Shown: positions 19,700-32,519 of the stretch, piece after piece | Layout: the number at the start of each line of letters is the position of its first letter | Numbering within the stretch: the stretch's first letter is position 1 | Origin: Wolfiporia cocos | Taxonomy: Eukaryota; Basidiomycota; Agaricomycetes; Polyporales; Phaeolaceae | Direction of reading: 5' to 3' | Assembly: GCA_029448655.1 (NCBI GenBank) | Contig: JACCLO010000005.1 | Span: forward strand, 806,001-870,000 | DNA: 64,000 nucleotides | Translations under genes and position numbers: made by a program | Notes under the pieces: generated by a model | Databases searched by the model: none | Told to the model about the DNA's origin: nothing | Seen by the model: only the letters and a program-made list of their open reading frames with translations

Positions 19700-22600
19700 T
19701 TACTTTCCTGTGGAGCCGAATCCACCAGTACCACGCTCGGATTTAATCTTTTCAAAGTAAGATTTCCCGTGTAGCGTAATGTGCGGGTCCTTAGCAACTT
19801 CGCAGATAAGCTGGGCAATCTTATCTCCGGCTCGGATATTGATAGATATGTCCGAGTGGTTCCGAAGAATAATGATTACTTCGCCTTGGTAGTCGTGGTC
19901 GATAACGCCACCCATTACGTCTATGCCTTTTCGGGCGAGACTAGAGCGGGGGGCGATGCGTCTGTAAGTGCCAAAAGGTACTTGGATTTTCAGTTTGGTG
20001 TTGTATTCTGTCTGCCCGTGGGCTGGCAGAACATCGCCTGTTGCAGTGTACAGGTCAAACCCAACCGAGTCCTTGGTTCCTTTTTCCGGCATTCGGCCGC
20101 CTTCACCGACTACGATTTTCAAGTCCGCGTTTGGGTTAATGTCAGCTGACATCCATCCCCCGTCGGGGTGTCTAACCATGCGCTGCTTAGGATCCTTCGC
20201 AAATTCTTCGCGATACTGCGGCCAGTCGTCTGGCCACGTGCATTCGTCGGCTTCCCAGTCGTCGCTGTCCGGGTCGAAGACGTGAACTGCTTCTTTCCTT
20301 CTAGCTGATCGCCTGAGGGGAACATCCTGCATGGGAATGGCATGTGAAGCCTTGTATTCCTGCAGAATGTCATATGCCGTGTCGAGATCGGCTTCGCGTA
20401 CCCAGGAGTCGTCATTGATACCGAACCCTTTCCATCGGATTCTGTACTCAACTCTTCCTGCGCGGAGACGATGATCTAAGATCTTCTCAACTTCCCATAA
20501 TTCCTCGCCGTCGACCATTTCTGGTTGAGGCTCTGGTTTTTTCTGATGCACCGGGTCCTTGTACATGACCAACTTGGAAGCGTGAAATACTGGGTGATAG
20601 GCCCTGTATTGCTCGTCCATATATACCCTAAAGGTGACTGGCGATAATTGTTCAATTATCTTAAATGGTCCCAAATAGCGTGGACTAAGACTTCTTTCGG
20701 AGTCTTGCCAGCTACGGGCGTCAACGAGAACTTTGTCGCCGACTTTAAATGGTACCGAGCGCTTGTGTTGATTGTAGTACCAAGACCAGCGTTCAGCAGC
20801 CAATTTCATTGCTGCCTTAGCTTGTTCTTGTGCTGACCATCTTTCGTAAGCAATGACATTTAGGTCCGTGTATGGTGTTGGACGTAAATTCGCAGGTCCT
20901 GCATTAGGGTGCCTTCCTAGTTCGACAAAGAATGGGCTATTCTTTGTTGTCTCACTAGCCGCGTTGTTATACGCGAATTCAGCGGTAGGGAGAAACCATG
21001 ACCAATTATCCTTCTGAATAACATCGATGTAACATCTAAGATATTGTTCCAGGATCTGGTTAACTCTCTCCGTCTGGCCATCCACTTGCGGGTGATAGGC
21101 GGTTGTCATTGACCGTTGGATTCCCAATTGATCACACCATCCCTTGAATAAGGCGGCTGCGAATTGCGGGCCTCTATCCGAAATGATTTGTTTCGGAAGT
21201 CCGTGGTTTGGGTAAATCCGAAGGTACAGGAGGTTCGCTAATTCTTTTGCCGTTATTCCGTCTGACGTGGGAATGAAATGTGCTCGCTTGGTAAGCTGGT
21301 CCACTATTACCATAATAGCATTGAATTGTTTCAATTCGCCGCTGGGCGGTAGGTGGACGATAAGGTCAATTGTGACTGTGTCCCATGGCGCTTCCGGTAC
21401 TGGGAGCGGTTGCAGGGGTCCATACGGGGTCTGGTTGTGGTTCTTCATGCGTTGGCATGTGTCACAACCTTCCACGTATTGCTTTACCATCGTGGTCATT
21501 CCAGGCCACCAGTAATTACGTGATAGAAGTTCATAAGTCTTCCATCATCCGAAGTGTCCGGCTGTTACATGGTCATGATGTAACTCCAGAATCTTCGTGC
21601 GTAATTCCTTAGGCTCTTTTGGAACGTACACTTTTCCTCGTCTGAGGAGTAATCCGGCCTCCATGTTCCATTCCTGGAGATCTTTACCAAATTCCTTGGG
21701 ACCACTTTTCAGTAGTTCCTGGTAATCTTTGGTAATCTGATCGTCCATGAGGGCTTGTCGGATTTGCCGGAGGAGGTCCTCGTCGCCTGGTTGTATCTCC
21801 TGCTGTGACGCTTCTAGCGCCCTAACCGTGAAATATTCCGGTTTCAGCAAAATTTGATCGCGATTATCGAGTTCCACCCCCTCTTCATGGTCTGGCCTCC
21901 GTGACAGAGGGTCAGCCGTGAGCATTGTTTTACCGGGTTTGTGACACATTGTGAAGTTAAACCTTGTTAGGTAAAGACTCCAGCGTGCCTGTCTCCTGGT
22001 AAGCCATTGTGCCGATTTGAAGTATGTCAGATTGAGATGATCCGACCATACTTCGAATTTGTGTGGATGTCCTTCGAGGTAATGTCTCCATTCCTCTAGA
22101 GCGCGGATGATTGCAAGCAACTCCTTATCGTAAATCTCATAGTTCCTTTCGGGTGCTGATAGAGATTTCGAGTAAAAGGCTACCGGGTGCCAGAGCTTAT
22201 CTTCTGAAGAGTATTGCGATAGCACCGCACCAGTTGCGTAATCGGAAGAATCCGCTTCCACGCGGAACGGGGACTCCTGATCTGGGATCCGGAGTATTGG
22301 AGCCGATGTGAAGGCTTCCTTGAGAGTTTGGAAGGCTTCCGCTTGTTCGTGTCCCCAGTTCCACTGCGTGTTTTTCTTGGACAGTTCGGTTAACGGCTTA
22401 ACCACTTTGGAGAAGTCTTTAATGAACCGTCGGTAGTAGTTGGCGAAGCCAACGAAGGGCTGGACGTCCTTCACCTTGGCAGGTGTAGGCCAGTCCATTA
22501 CGCCGGCTACCTTCTTAGGGTCCATTTCGACTTTTCCTTTGGAAATGATCATTCCCAGGTATTCAATACTGCTTTGTTCGAAGAAGCACTTTTCAGGCTT

Positions 22601-24238
22601 CGCGAACAAGTCGTTGTCTTGCAAGATTTGTAATACTTGCTTGACGATACGACGGTGTTCCAACAGGTCGTTTCCGAACACAAGGATGTCGTCTAGGTAG
22701 ACAATGACCTTTCCTTCTCTGATAAGGTCCCCTAGAATGTCGTTCATCATGTGTTGGAACGTGCTGGGTGCATTACAAAAACCGAAGTACATGACTACAG
22801 CTTCGTAAAGGCCGTTAGGCGTAATGAATGCGGTCTTCCATTCATCTCCCTCCTTGATTCTTACGTTGTTGTAACCCCAACGCAAGTCAAGCTTCGTAAA
22901 TATCGAAGCCTGGCTAAGCTTATCGATAAGCTCGTCTATGCGTGGGAGAGGGTACCTGTTTTTAATGGTCAAGTCGTTTACTTTTCGGTAATCGACTACC
23001 ATTCGGGCTCCGCCGTCTTTTTTAGGGACGAAGAAGACCGGACTCGCGATCGGGGATTTCGAGTGTCGGATGTAGCCCTTCTGTAACTCTTCCTGAATCC
23101 ACTGATCTAGCGAGTTCGCTTCCTGAGGAGACATCTTGTATGCCTTACTCGGGGGCGGTAGTACCGCGTCATCGGGGAAGTCGATGGCGTGGTCGTATGG
23201 TTTCCGTTTGGGCATCCTTTTGGATGCGCGTTGAGAGAATACCGTGGGACCAAACTCCTGGTATTCCTCCGGAACCAAGGATTTCCATTTCTGGAGATCC
23301 GCATCTGTCAGGAATTCATCGTCCGACTTCTCCGTTATCGACTGAATGGCGTTGATAAGGAGTTCCGTTCCTTCGTCAAGGGTGTTCACCCAAGCGACAA
23401 AGGGATTCTCAGGCTCCTCTAAGCCAAGAAAATCTATTGGAAAGTCGTTGATGATCTGATAGATGTTGCGGGGTTCAATTTCGTCTTCTTCCTCAGAAAT
23501 CGAAACCCGTTTGCCATGTTTGCATTTTTCCGTGCACCGATATGTGAAGATTCCTTCCGGCCAGTTGAAGTCCGGGTTGTGTTTCAGGAACCAATCATAT
23601 CCGAGGATCACATCCGCATTCTGTACATCCATGACGTACAAGAATCCGGTGGACTTGTGTTCCTTGTGCACCATATAAGCTTTAACCGCCATATTGATAT
23701 TACCGGCGGTATTAGAGGTACCGTCGGCGTTACGAATCTCGAGAGGCGAAGGTAGTTTCTGAGTGACTAACTTCTCCTCATGGACGAGTTTCTTATCGAT
23801 GACGCTTATTGATGCACCGGTGTCGATTAATGCCATGGCGTTAACTTTCTTTCCATATACCCACAGTTCTACTTTGATGGAGAATGATTTATTATCGTCT
23901 CGGGAATCATTTTCATGTACAACGTTATACAAAGTAAAGAACTTGAGCGCGAGCGGGTCAGGATGAAAGTATTGTACAGGAGGGGCACGTGTAGCTAGTG
24001 TCCTTGTCCTCCGGGCAAAGTCCATTGCCGAGTTGCCGAATATACCGAGATGGGATACCGGGTGACGTACGACCGCCTTATCTTCCCACAAGATAAGGGG
24101 TCTCTGTGGAGCCTCTTCGTAGAGGTGCGCTTCTTCGGGGCGCTGTACACTCCCAGCCGCTGCGGGGCTGGTGTGTTCTTCACAGAATGTCTTCGAGACG
24201 TGTGGTTGGGGCGAGGGGGACTGAGATGGTCCCGACAT
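19700..24238 (-). pseudogene. pol: Element 1b Pol with one nonsense codon
   Basis: Same domain order as element 1a Pol. The first 897 codons (24238-21548) cover protease (ALIDTGAS), RT (YLDD) and RNase H to the start of the integrase zinc finger (HHDHVTAGHFG). There the CGA codon of 1a is TGA (21547-21545). The remaining frame (open from 21544) covers the integrase core, chromodomain and dUTPase with all five dUTPase motifs intact. Apart from this stop the frame is undamaged. The change is a C-to-T transition in a CpG, as expected from deamination of a methylated site. Confidence 0.92.
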
Positions 24239-26863
24239 TGGCGACGGTGGTGGCGGGGGCCGATGTTCCTGCCGATGTTGAGTCAGCCGTTACTTCTTCC
24301 CAGATCGTTCGGGCACGATACGTCTTGCCATCCGCGGGGGGCGCTGAGTACGGCTTCTTGCCAGAAGCCTGTCCCTTTCCACTACCCAAAGGAGCAGCCG
24401 TGGTCTTTCCAGACGCGGCAGCTGCATCCTTCGCCCTTTGTTGTTCGGCCCGCTGAGCGGCAGGCACGAACGTTCCCGCAGCCTTGTCCGCGGCAAGCTT
24501 AGGACACTTGTTGAAATAGTGTCCCGTCTGCTTGCAGTATGTGCAGACGGCGTTGGCGGTGTTGGCAGGGGCTTTGGCGGGCGCCTTTCCCTTGTCCTTC
24601 TTTTTCTCCGACTTCTTCGCAGAAGTGGAGGACGTCTCCTTCTTTTCGGTGGGGACCGAGTCCTTCTTGCCAGCCTTCTCGAAAATGGAGCCCTTGATCT
24701 TGTCTGGATATGATGTTTGGTACATTTTGTCACAGATTTGGGACATGCCACTATTTTTCCCGTATTTTTACCTATTTATCTGGTATTTCTACGACCTTGT
24801 AGACACTTACGCTGCTAAGCGCCCGTCTACACGTACACGCAACCAAACAACACGTACACAACGCGGTATACGTCCACTTGTCATAACAACACGTACACAA
24901 CACGCTTGTACGCGTCAATGACTCAGCGGACTAACCTCCGGTGTCACGCGCCTAGCTCATATCCCGATACCGGGCTATGTCGACACAATTGGATAAGCGG
25001 CCCGCTCGTTATAACATGCCAATGCCCTTATGATTACTCATATCCCGGTACCGGAATATAAGAATCACATGCATGGCTTATTAACGAAGCTACAGCCACT
25101 TCCACAACATGGACCTACGGTCCAAACAAACGCTCTTACTGGTGCGGCCATTACCGGCGCACATGGTCTACTGTAGTTTACGACTTAACCATATTAGTTA
25201 TGTCTGCGCACAGACCACCTTCATGTTTGGCTCCCTTACCGGTAACCAAACAAAGCATGTATATAAGTAGGGCTATCACTGCGGATAAGCCTTAGATTTG
25301 TTCTCTGCATTCGCACAGTCACATAACATCTCTGCTTGCGCCCACTAGTCTCCTCACCAACCTCCAGCAACTACTTCAAGTCGCTCTCAAGGTTATAGTG
25401 TGAGTCCCACAGTCTAGTCTGTGTCACATTTCCAGAGCGAAGTCGATGAGGGGCTCGATGTCGGTTGGGGCCTTGAAGAACGGGGTCTTGCCGAGGACGT
25501 TCAAGGTGTCCTTAACCTTTTCGGGGAGTGTTCCGGTGAACTCCCACACCAGGGTCTCGTTGGCGGTTTCGGAGAGACGGCCGAGGGTGCGGAACCGTTC
25601 GCAGTAGTTGAAGTAGTTCGCCTCGGCGAGTTCCTTGCCCTTGGTACCATAGTAGCCGCGAATTTCCTTCTTGGCTATCTCCTTATCCGTCATCTTCCCG
25701 TATTGCACCATTACGGATTTGGTGAAGTCCTCCCAGGTGCCGAGAGGTTCACCGTTTCCTGCCTTCTTGATGAGAGGCGAGAAAAATTTGTATGCGTCCC
25801 CTGTGACGCGGAAGAGGGCCGTGGTGATACGGTCATGGTCGTCGTAGACCCTGAGCGTACCGAAGTACAGGCCCATCTTCTCCACCCATTCCTGCGCAGT
25901 CACCTTTCCAGATGACCCAGAGAATTCGGGGGGAGGGGGGATTTTCAGGTTTTGAGGCAGACCTGGAATCTGTGGGGCGACGGCTGCTGCAGCAGCAGCT
26001 GCAGCTTGTGTGGCAGCAGCGGCCTCGGCTGCACGGGTCCGAGCAGTGTTGGGGGCCGGTGCGGGTTCTTCCGGGGGCGTGCGGACACCGGGAGGGTTGG
26101 GAACGGAGGGATTCTTTCGGCTCCTCCGGAGTTCTTCCTCAACCTTCTCCATGCGCTCGGCGAACGCATCCTCGAGGTCATCGAGCCGAGTCCGGTAGTT
26201 GTCCCGGAGCTGTTTCTCCATTTCGGAGAACTTGGCGGTGTAATCCTGTCGGAGTTCCTTGCCAAGGTCCACCAAAGTGGACACAAGCTCGTTGCGGACT
26301 AAACTGACTGCTTCGTGTAGCTCGTCTTGGGCCATCTGTTCGATTGCCCTGGATTGCCCAGCCAGGGAGTCGATTCTGCCATGGATTCGCTCCAGGCGGG
26401 CGTACACCATTCGGCCGAAGGTGTCGACCTTATCGTGGGTTATCGCCGCGCTTCGTTGTACGGCGGCGTCAAGGATTTCCCCATGCAGGGGAGCATCCAC
26501 CTTGTGCTGGTCTTCCTCTGGGAGGTAGGCCCTGAGGCCTCTTTCGACCTCGTCGTTGGTTCGGCGGACTGGACCCGAATACTCTATTTCGAGGGTCGTG
26601 ACGGGCCCGATTGGTCGGGTGTAGCGGGCCGGTGGGTATCCGGGGATAGGTGTACCCGGACGCGTTCCCATGGGGTTGGTTGGGGAGTCCCTTTGTGGGG
26701 GAACATCCTCAACTTCGTTCTCTTCCTCTTCCTCGCTCAGATGCTCCAAGGTCACCAGGGGTTGAGTCCCTGAGGGCCCGGCTACTGGGGTCACGGGGCC
26801 TTCCGAGCGGAGGCGCATGTGACGGGGAGCGAGTGGAATGCTGCTGGAGGAGGTGGAAGACAT
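24180..26863 (-). pseudogene. gag: Element 1b Gag, split by a solo LTR
   Basis: The N-terminal part is 26863-25427 (MSSTSSSSIPLAPRHMRL..., coiled coil, Retrotrans_gag domain). The C-terminal part, 24727-24180, carries the zinc knuckle CTYCKQTGHYFNKC. A 699-bp LTR (24728-25426) interrupts it between FALEM and YQTSYPDKIKG of the 1a protein. Removing the LTR and one copy of the CATTT duplication gives an uninterrupted gag frame. The 3' end overlaps the pol ATG at 24238, as in 1a. Confidence 0.92.
24723..25431 (+). mobile_element. Solo LTR, family A, inserted in gag of element 1b; TSD CATTT
   Basis: The LTR is 24728-25426 (699 bp), in plus orientation, opposite to its host element. It starts TGTCACAGATTTGGG and ends AGTCTAGTCTGTGTCA, matching the 1a subtype rather than the 1b subtype. 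CATTT flanks both ends (24723-24727 and 25427-25431). It therefore landed after 1b and then lost its internal region. Confidence 0.95.
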
Positions 26864-27006
26864 TGTGAATCTGTTTATGACGAATGTTAGTCTCCGGTTA
26901 CTTATTGTCTCAGATTCTTAAGAAGGGTTTTGGTTTGAAAGCTGCAACTTTCGTTATAGATCACACTCGCACTCTATTTCAGAGTTAAAAGATGATAGTA
27001 TTTCTA

Positions 27007-27930
27007 CTATACAATCGCGAGTATATCCTCTTCTACCGAAGTAGTTGAGGGCCCTGCCACCTTGTCAGGTGGTGTTACACCGAAAGCAAAAGAAATTTGT
27101 AGCGCTACGCATTCTGCTATGATACGAGACAAGTCCGTACGCCAATCCAAAAAGGAAATGTTGCCGAGTTGTTTACAGTACTTTTTCATAATTCTCCACT
27201 CTCTATTGGTGATCCTCCCCCGTCTCGCTCTGTCTTTTACGTTATCCACCAAGTCCTCTAATTCTACTACCATACTATGGAAACGGATGTCGTTTTCCAT
27301 ATGGAAGCCTGGGTAATTAGGGGGGTGGTTGGCGAGAGGAGTGAGACGAGTGAGAGTGCCTTCTAGCATGGGAATAACTTGCGCGCATGCTTGGAGAGGC
27401 TTCTTCTTCCCGAAGACGAGGGAAGGGTCGAGAATCTTGTGGTTGGCCGGAACGGAAGGTCCGGCCGCCGGACTGGAGAGGCGGAGGGCCAGTGAAGAAG
27501 CTGCTTGCTTGGCTTCCTTGGCGGCTTGTTTGGCGGCGATTCGCTTATTCAGCTTATCGTGGGCGAGCTTGAGCTTGTTGAGTTCGCGGAGTTCGATGAG
27601 GTTCTCCATGGCGGTAATGGAAGCGGCTAGCTTCTCTTCCTCTGTCCAGATGCGCTTGGCAAGTGGAACTGGCTTGGGAGGTCAAGGAGCGGGTTTCCCA
27701 GCCTCAGCGATGTGCTTTGGCATGTGGACGGGAATCTCCCAAAGATGGAGCTTCCCGGTGTAGTCTTCCTTTACAGGAAGCGTGTATGTGACGTCCTCTG
27801 CCTGAGGAATGTCGGCGGTGTCGATGCGGCTGAGAAGAGACCGCTTCACCGGCTTAACGTAAGGGGCAGTGGAGGAGCCACGGGTGCGACGGGTAACACG
27901 GGGCATGATTCTAGAAAGTGCAGCCTTCAT
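27007..27930 (-). pseudogene. Element 1b ORF0 with one nonsense codon
   Basis: Counterpart of the 307-residue ORF0 of element 1a, starting at the ATG at 27930 (MKAALSRIMPRVTRR). A TGA at 27684-27682 replaces the CGA of copy 1a after the segment GKPAP. The frame is open again from there to the stop at 27007. Substitutions relative to 1a are few and mostly conservative (for example D/E, S/T, I/V). The 3' end near 27007 is identical in layout, 144 bp before gag. Confidence 0.88.
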
Positions 27931-28950
27931 GAGAAACGAAGTTTCCCAGTGATACGTCCAAGAACAGGAATAGAAGGGGTTATGTAAGGTAGGGTAGTGG
28001 ACTCCTTTTCAGGAGCAAAGAAGGTGTACTACGGGGCATAATTACTCTTATGTTGCGCGCAAACCCTGTGCCGAGACGGCGCGGATATTCGCATGACCCT
28101 AACGGTCAGAGGCGCCGACTCCAGGGGTAGAGTTGCTGACTGCCAGGCCGGTTCCTGGGTCAGATGATTGGGATTTGGATACACGACACCGCCCCGGAGG
28201 GACGATGCCGGAAAGTGGCTGGGATTTTACATCCCTTAGCCTGTCCATGCTTCAACAATGAGGTTGCCGTCTGTAGCCACATGGGTGTCACATCAGGGCT
28301 AAAAAACCACTGTCGATCTAAGATCGCGAGACAGCAGCGCTCCACATCCCGAAGGGAGTGGGCCACGTGCTTCTCTTCCAATGGGGCCCCAAATCCGTTT
28401 GACCCATGCTCGCACGCCGAGCTGCCCGGAGGACTTATGCTATTGGCTACCGCGAGTGACCTATGGCAGGGTGATTTTTTACGTCACCCCCCTCACTGCT
28501 TTTCTCATAACGGGTTCAAAGCAGGTCCCTTACGCCTGGGAGGCGGCTTTGGAAAATTCCCATGCCATCATAATGATGACCCTGTGGATAGCGATGGGGC
28601 GCTGAACAACGCTTGCCATGGCAGGGGGTTGGGCGCACACAGGCAGACTGTCCCCTCTTCTCCCCAGGCGGGTCTTAACCGCTCACAGTCCAAGCTTGTC
28701 AGCAAGGACCGTGTCTCCTTGACCCTGGAGTCCGGGTTAGGTAGGCCTCCTGCCTAAAAAGGCGGTGTGGCTTTTCCTGGTTGCCAATCCTCTGCCGAGG
28801 ATGGCGATGTATCCCCCAGATCTCAACTATCACCCCAAACTCTTTGTCAAGAGTAGGGATGTGCGCAGCAACGAGCAATAGCCCCTGTAGGATAGAAACC
28901 CAGGCCCAAGCGCAAGCGCAAGGGCGGGGGTAGGGGGAGATTTGTTCTAA

Positions 28951-29647
28951 TGACACAGATCAACTGTGGGACTCACACTATAAGCCTTGAGGCGACTTGA
29001 AGAGTTGCTGTGGCTTGGTGAGGGAGCTGATAAGCACAAGGAAGTAGGTATTTACTCGATGCGATAGCAAAGAACAAATCTAAGGCTTATCCGCAGTGAT
29101 AGCCCTATTTATATACATGCTTTGTTTGGTTACCAGTAAGGGAGCCAAACATGAAGACGGTCTGTGCGCAGACATAACTAATACAGCTAAGTCGTAAACT
29201 ACAATAGACCATGTGCGCCGGTAATGGCCGCACCAGTAAGAGCGTTTGTTTGGACCGTAGGTCCATGTTGTGGAAGTGGCTGTAGCTACGTTAGTAAGCC
29301 ATGCATGTGATTCTTATATACCGGTATCGGGATATGAGTAATCGTAAGGGCATTGGCATGTGATAACGAGCGGGCCGCTTATCCAATTGTACTGACATAG
29401 CCCGGTATCGGGATATGAGTAAGACGCGTGACACCGGAGGTTAGTCCGCTGAGTCATTGACGCGTACAAGCGTGTTATGTACGTGTTGTTATGACAAGTG
29501 GACGTATACCGCGTTGTGTACATGTTGTTTGGTTGCGTGTACGTGTAGACAGGCGCTTAGCAGCGTAAATGCCTACAAGGTCGTAGAAATACCAGATAAA
29601 TAGGTAAAAATACGGGAAAAATAGTGGCATGTCCCAAATCTGTGACA
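28951..29647 (-). repeat. 5' LTR of element 1b
   Basis: 697 bp with the TATATAAATAGGG promoter region on the minus strand near 29112 and the AGATTTGTTCT start block near 29080. Both match the self-priming PBS at 28938-28948. Confidence 0.92.
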
Positions 29648-29652
29648 GTACA

Positions 29653-30603
29653 CATCGCGTTGCTCCACCCAGGCTTCCCAGAGTGCATCTGGGCAGCATG
29701 AAGGCCACCAGACATAGACCTTTGACAGGTCCTTCAAAAGTGGTCTGCATCCTTCGATCCCCTCCTTCACCTCCAAATCTCTCTTCACTGCCAGTGGATG
29801 TAGCAGTTCTGTGGAATGTGACATGTATATGTTGTACAGGAGGGTATACGAGTTTGTCATGCCCTGACATATGTATCTCACCAATAGTCATGATCCCTCA
29901 TAGTCAGAGGCTGTCATGCCATGGCATCAAGTTTTCACTGATGAGTTAGCATACAAGAGTCAGCAGTGAGCATTTCCCATTACATTGAGAGCAATTGTTC
30001 ATGTTATTCCATCAATGGCAGACAACGGCCCTGGCACTGTAGATAATTTTGGTCACGCCTTACCACAATCACACCTTACTGCCCATCAAGCAAAGTACTT
30101 GTATGCTGGTAAGTACATCCATTCCTACTCACTTGTATATTCACGTGCTCCTGTCCACCCCAGATGCACATCGTATATCTCAGTTCCTGCTGTACGTGTT
30201 ACAGTCGCTCGTGGAACCGCTCACGTGCTATGCAAGGCATTTAGCCCCCTTCGCTAAAAGGGCGTAATGACACCATTAGGTGTCACTGCGGTTCCAGGTA
30301 TATATACACATCCCCTGTTGCCTAATTGGGTACCGGTTTCACATGCTTACCACTTCCCGTGGGCTCAGCCGTGTTAGACCTGTAACAGTACGTGCGTTCA
30401 CTTTCCCAACCTTGATAATCGCACCATGGGCCACACTTGACACCCACACACTTCCAATAGGCGCAATGTCAGTTGGTGCAGCATCGATACCAGGTAGGTT
30501 GTTGTGATCATTGTTGTCCTGGTCAACTCGCATATTAAAAACGATTTGGTGCATATAGCCACTTTGCGCATAAATCAAAGGGGTTGAGCCATGGCGGGCA
30601 AGC
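29653..30603. other. Unassigned, possibly decayed coding sequence
   Basis: Host or old transposon DNA that was contiguous with 18941-18963 before element 1b inserted, and with 31305 onward before the family E LTR inserted. Minus-strand frames at 29884-29650 (PLLKDLSKVYVWWPSCCPDALWEA) and 30614-30339 (SVWVSSVAHGAIIKVGKV) read like protein rather than noise, but they are interrupted and I cannot name a family. Confidence 0.3.
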
Positions 30604-31304
30604 ATGTCTGACACAATCCAGTTGTGGGACTCACCGCCTATCCCATAGGCCAGAGGGAAGAAGGTAAGAACTAGAATGAGCGCAGCAGAAGGAGGGTAGG
30701 GGCTTCTATGACACGCAGCGCCTAGAAGAATAGAACTAAAGAATATCGTAAGTGATATTCCTAATTATATACACTTAAGATAAACATAGTGCATATGCAC
30801 ACCCTAAACCAAAGGGTCAGTGTGCACTTATGGCAAAGGGGGATGATGTCAGTAATGCCATCATCCTGGGTAATAATGGTGCAATCATGATATCATGATG
30901 ATATCATTAGTCTAGCCAAGACCGTAGTCTGGGCTGTATGACATAGGGATGACATCAGGATGATGTCAGAGTCTAGGTATAGCCGTAGGCTAGACCTTAT
31001 GACGTCGTGGTGATATCATAGTCTGGACAAGACTGTAGGTCTAGTCCATGACATAGTTGATGATGTATATTTGCCATGGAGACAAATGGGTCATCCATAA
31101 TGACTAGCGTGTAAGCACTGTGTCATACATGCTTACTAGCATGTAGTGAAGCATGACTTGTAGATAATAACTGTAAGGTTAATATCTTGAGTGGCATGTA
31201 CTGTTACAGTACAGGATAACTTGTAGGTATGCATAATAATACCAGATAGATTGCTAGAAAAATAGCGAAAAAATGTGGTTTTATGTCAGATCTGTGACAA
31301 TGTC
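30604..31304 (-). mobile_element. Solo LTR, family E (691 bp) with TSD ATGTC
   Basis: The LTR is 30609-31299, starting TGACACAATCCAG and ending GATCTGTGACA on the plus strand. It is flanked by ATGTC at 30604-30608 and 31300-31304. The minus strand has TATATAATTAGG near 30772. Its terminal TGTCACAG and its GTGGGACTCAC motif tie it to families A and C, but its body differs. Confidence 0.92.
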
Positions 31305-31820
31305 AGGTCAGTCCAAGTTCGAGCACCCAAACAAATGCTGATAGCAAATTTGATCATTCAAGTAGGGGAGATCTCAATGGTGCGCCGGGCATTCATTGTT
31401 GCATCGGCACTCACTAATATTATTATATACATACAGGTTCTGGATGGCAAATGTATCAGATGCATGGGAAGGTGCATTCAGTCCATATGGTGCTGGAGGT
31501 ATATCAGCTTGCGAGTGATCTGGCTGCTTCATTCCTGCCTTCATTGAAGATTGCTTCAGTGTAATGAAGCATCCCTGCATATCCGCAATGATATCTTAAT
31601 ATATTTAATTATGTGCTTCCTATCTGCCCAGGATCCAAAAGTGGACAAATATGATCTTTGTATTACATAATATGTCTTCAAACTATTACATAATGCATCC
31701 TTCTGGGACTTGTCTGTGGCTAGTATAAGCTGGTGACCTAGATTCTGGGGTCCTGTAATTTGGTCAGAACCTCATTGGAAACCCACCAGAAACCTCGCTG
31801 AAATCAGGCTATTCTGACTA
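31305..31820. other. Unassigned, possibly decayed coding sequence
   Basis: Continuation of the 29653-30603 locus. A minus-strand frame at 31580-31374 (CFITLKQSSMKAGMKQPDHSQ...) could be an exon remnant, but there is no recognisable domain. Confidence 0.25.
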
Positions 31821-31972
31821 TGTTACGGGTCGAATACCCGTTTGTATATTCGAGTTGCGAATATAGATTGTTCTTCTGCGCATAGTCCTGCAGACGAGTG
31901 CAAGGCAAATATATCTGTTAAATGCCCTCGGGCCCTAGGTCAAAGACTCTAGGGGTCGTTCAATATCCAATA
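31821..31972 (-). mobile_element. Truncated family B LTR
   Basis: It begins TGTTACGGGTCGAATACCCG and follows the family B LTR for about 150 bases up to CAATATCCAATA, then stops at the border of the minisatellite region. Only the 3' end of the LTR (minus orientation) is kept. Confidence 0.8.
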
Positions 31973-32084
31973 GAGCCCATTCAGTGATGGTAGGTGATGG
32001 TTCAGGTCAACTGGCTTGTACCAACCCCTAACAGTTCAGGTCAGCCAGTCGTCGTCCCATGCCTTAACTGTCAGGCCTACCATT

Positions 32085-32519
32085 GGGTGGGCCCACATCT
32101 TCCATGACCAGATGGTCATGACAGTCATGGGTCGGCCCACAACTGCTGCAACCGGATGATTGTGACAGTTGCGATGGTTGCAGGTCGGCCCACAACCATC
32201 GTGACTTGACGATCATGACGGTTGCGGGTCGGCCCACCAATGCCATGACCAAATGATTGTGACGGTTGCGGGTCGGCCCATGACTTCCATGACCAGACTG
32301 TTATGACAGTCGCATGTCAGCCCATGACTGCCACAACTGGACAGTTATGATGGTTGTGGGTCGGCCCACCACTGCTGCAACCTGACAGTAATGACAGCTG
32401 TGGGTTGGCCCACAACTGTCATGACTTGACAGTTATGATGGTTGCGGGTCAGCCCACAAATGCCACAACCAGACAGTAGCAATGGTTGTGGGTCAGCCCA
32501 CAACCATGGCATGTTGCTG
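32085..32519. repeat. 44-bp minisatellite, about ten units
   Basis: Units begin GTCGGCCCAC and contain a variable TGACAGT(T/A)ATGACGGTTG segment, repeating every 44 bases or so. Sequence divergence between units is moderate. It joins directly to the 9-bp array that follows. Confidence 0.8.

Larger units (their letters stand above)
18959..29652 (-). mobile_element. Element 1b: second full-length dUTPase chromovirus copy, decayed
   Basis: 18964-29647 (10,684 bp) with the TSD GTACA at 18959-18963 and 29648-29652. The LTRs are 697 bp each (18964-19660 and 28951-29647). They differ at several sites; two are CpG to CpA changes, and the terminal A at 19660 is now T. The layout matches element 1a. 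A 699-bp solo LTR has inserted in gag, and both pol and ORF0 carry a CGA-to-TGA stop. The PBS (28938-28948) is the same 11-nt self-priming block. It is older than 1a and incapable of autonomous movement as read. Confidence 0.94.

Noticed and set aside
18964..29647. Counting element 1b as a tandem array with 1a
   Set aside because: Each copy has its own distinct target-site duplication (CTGGG and GTACA) and separate flanks, so they are independent insertions.
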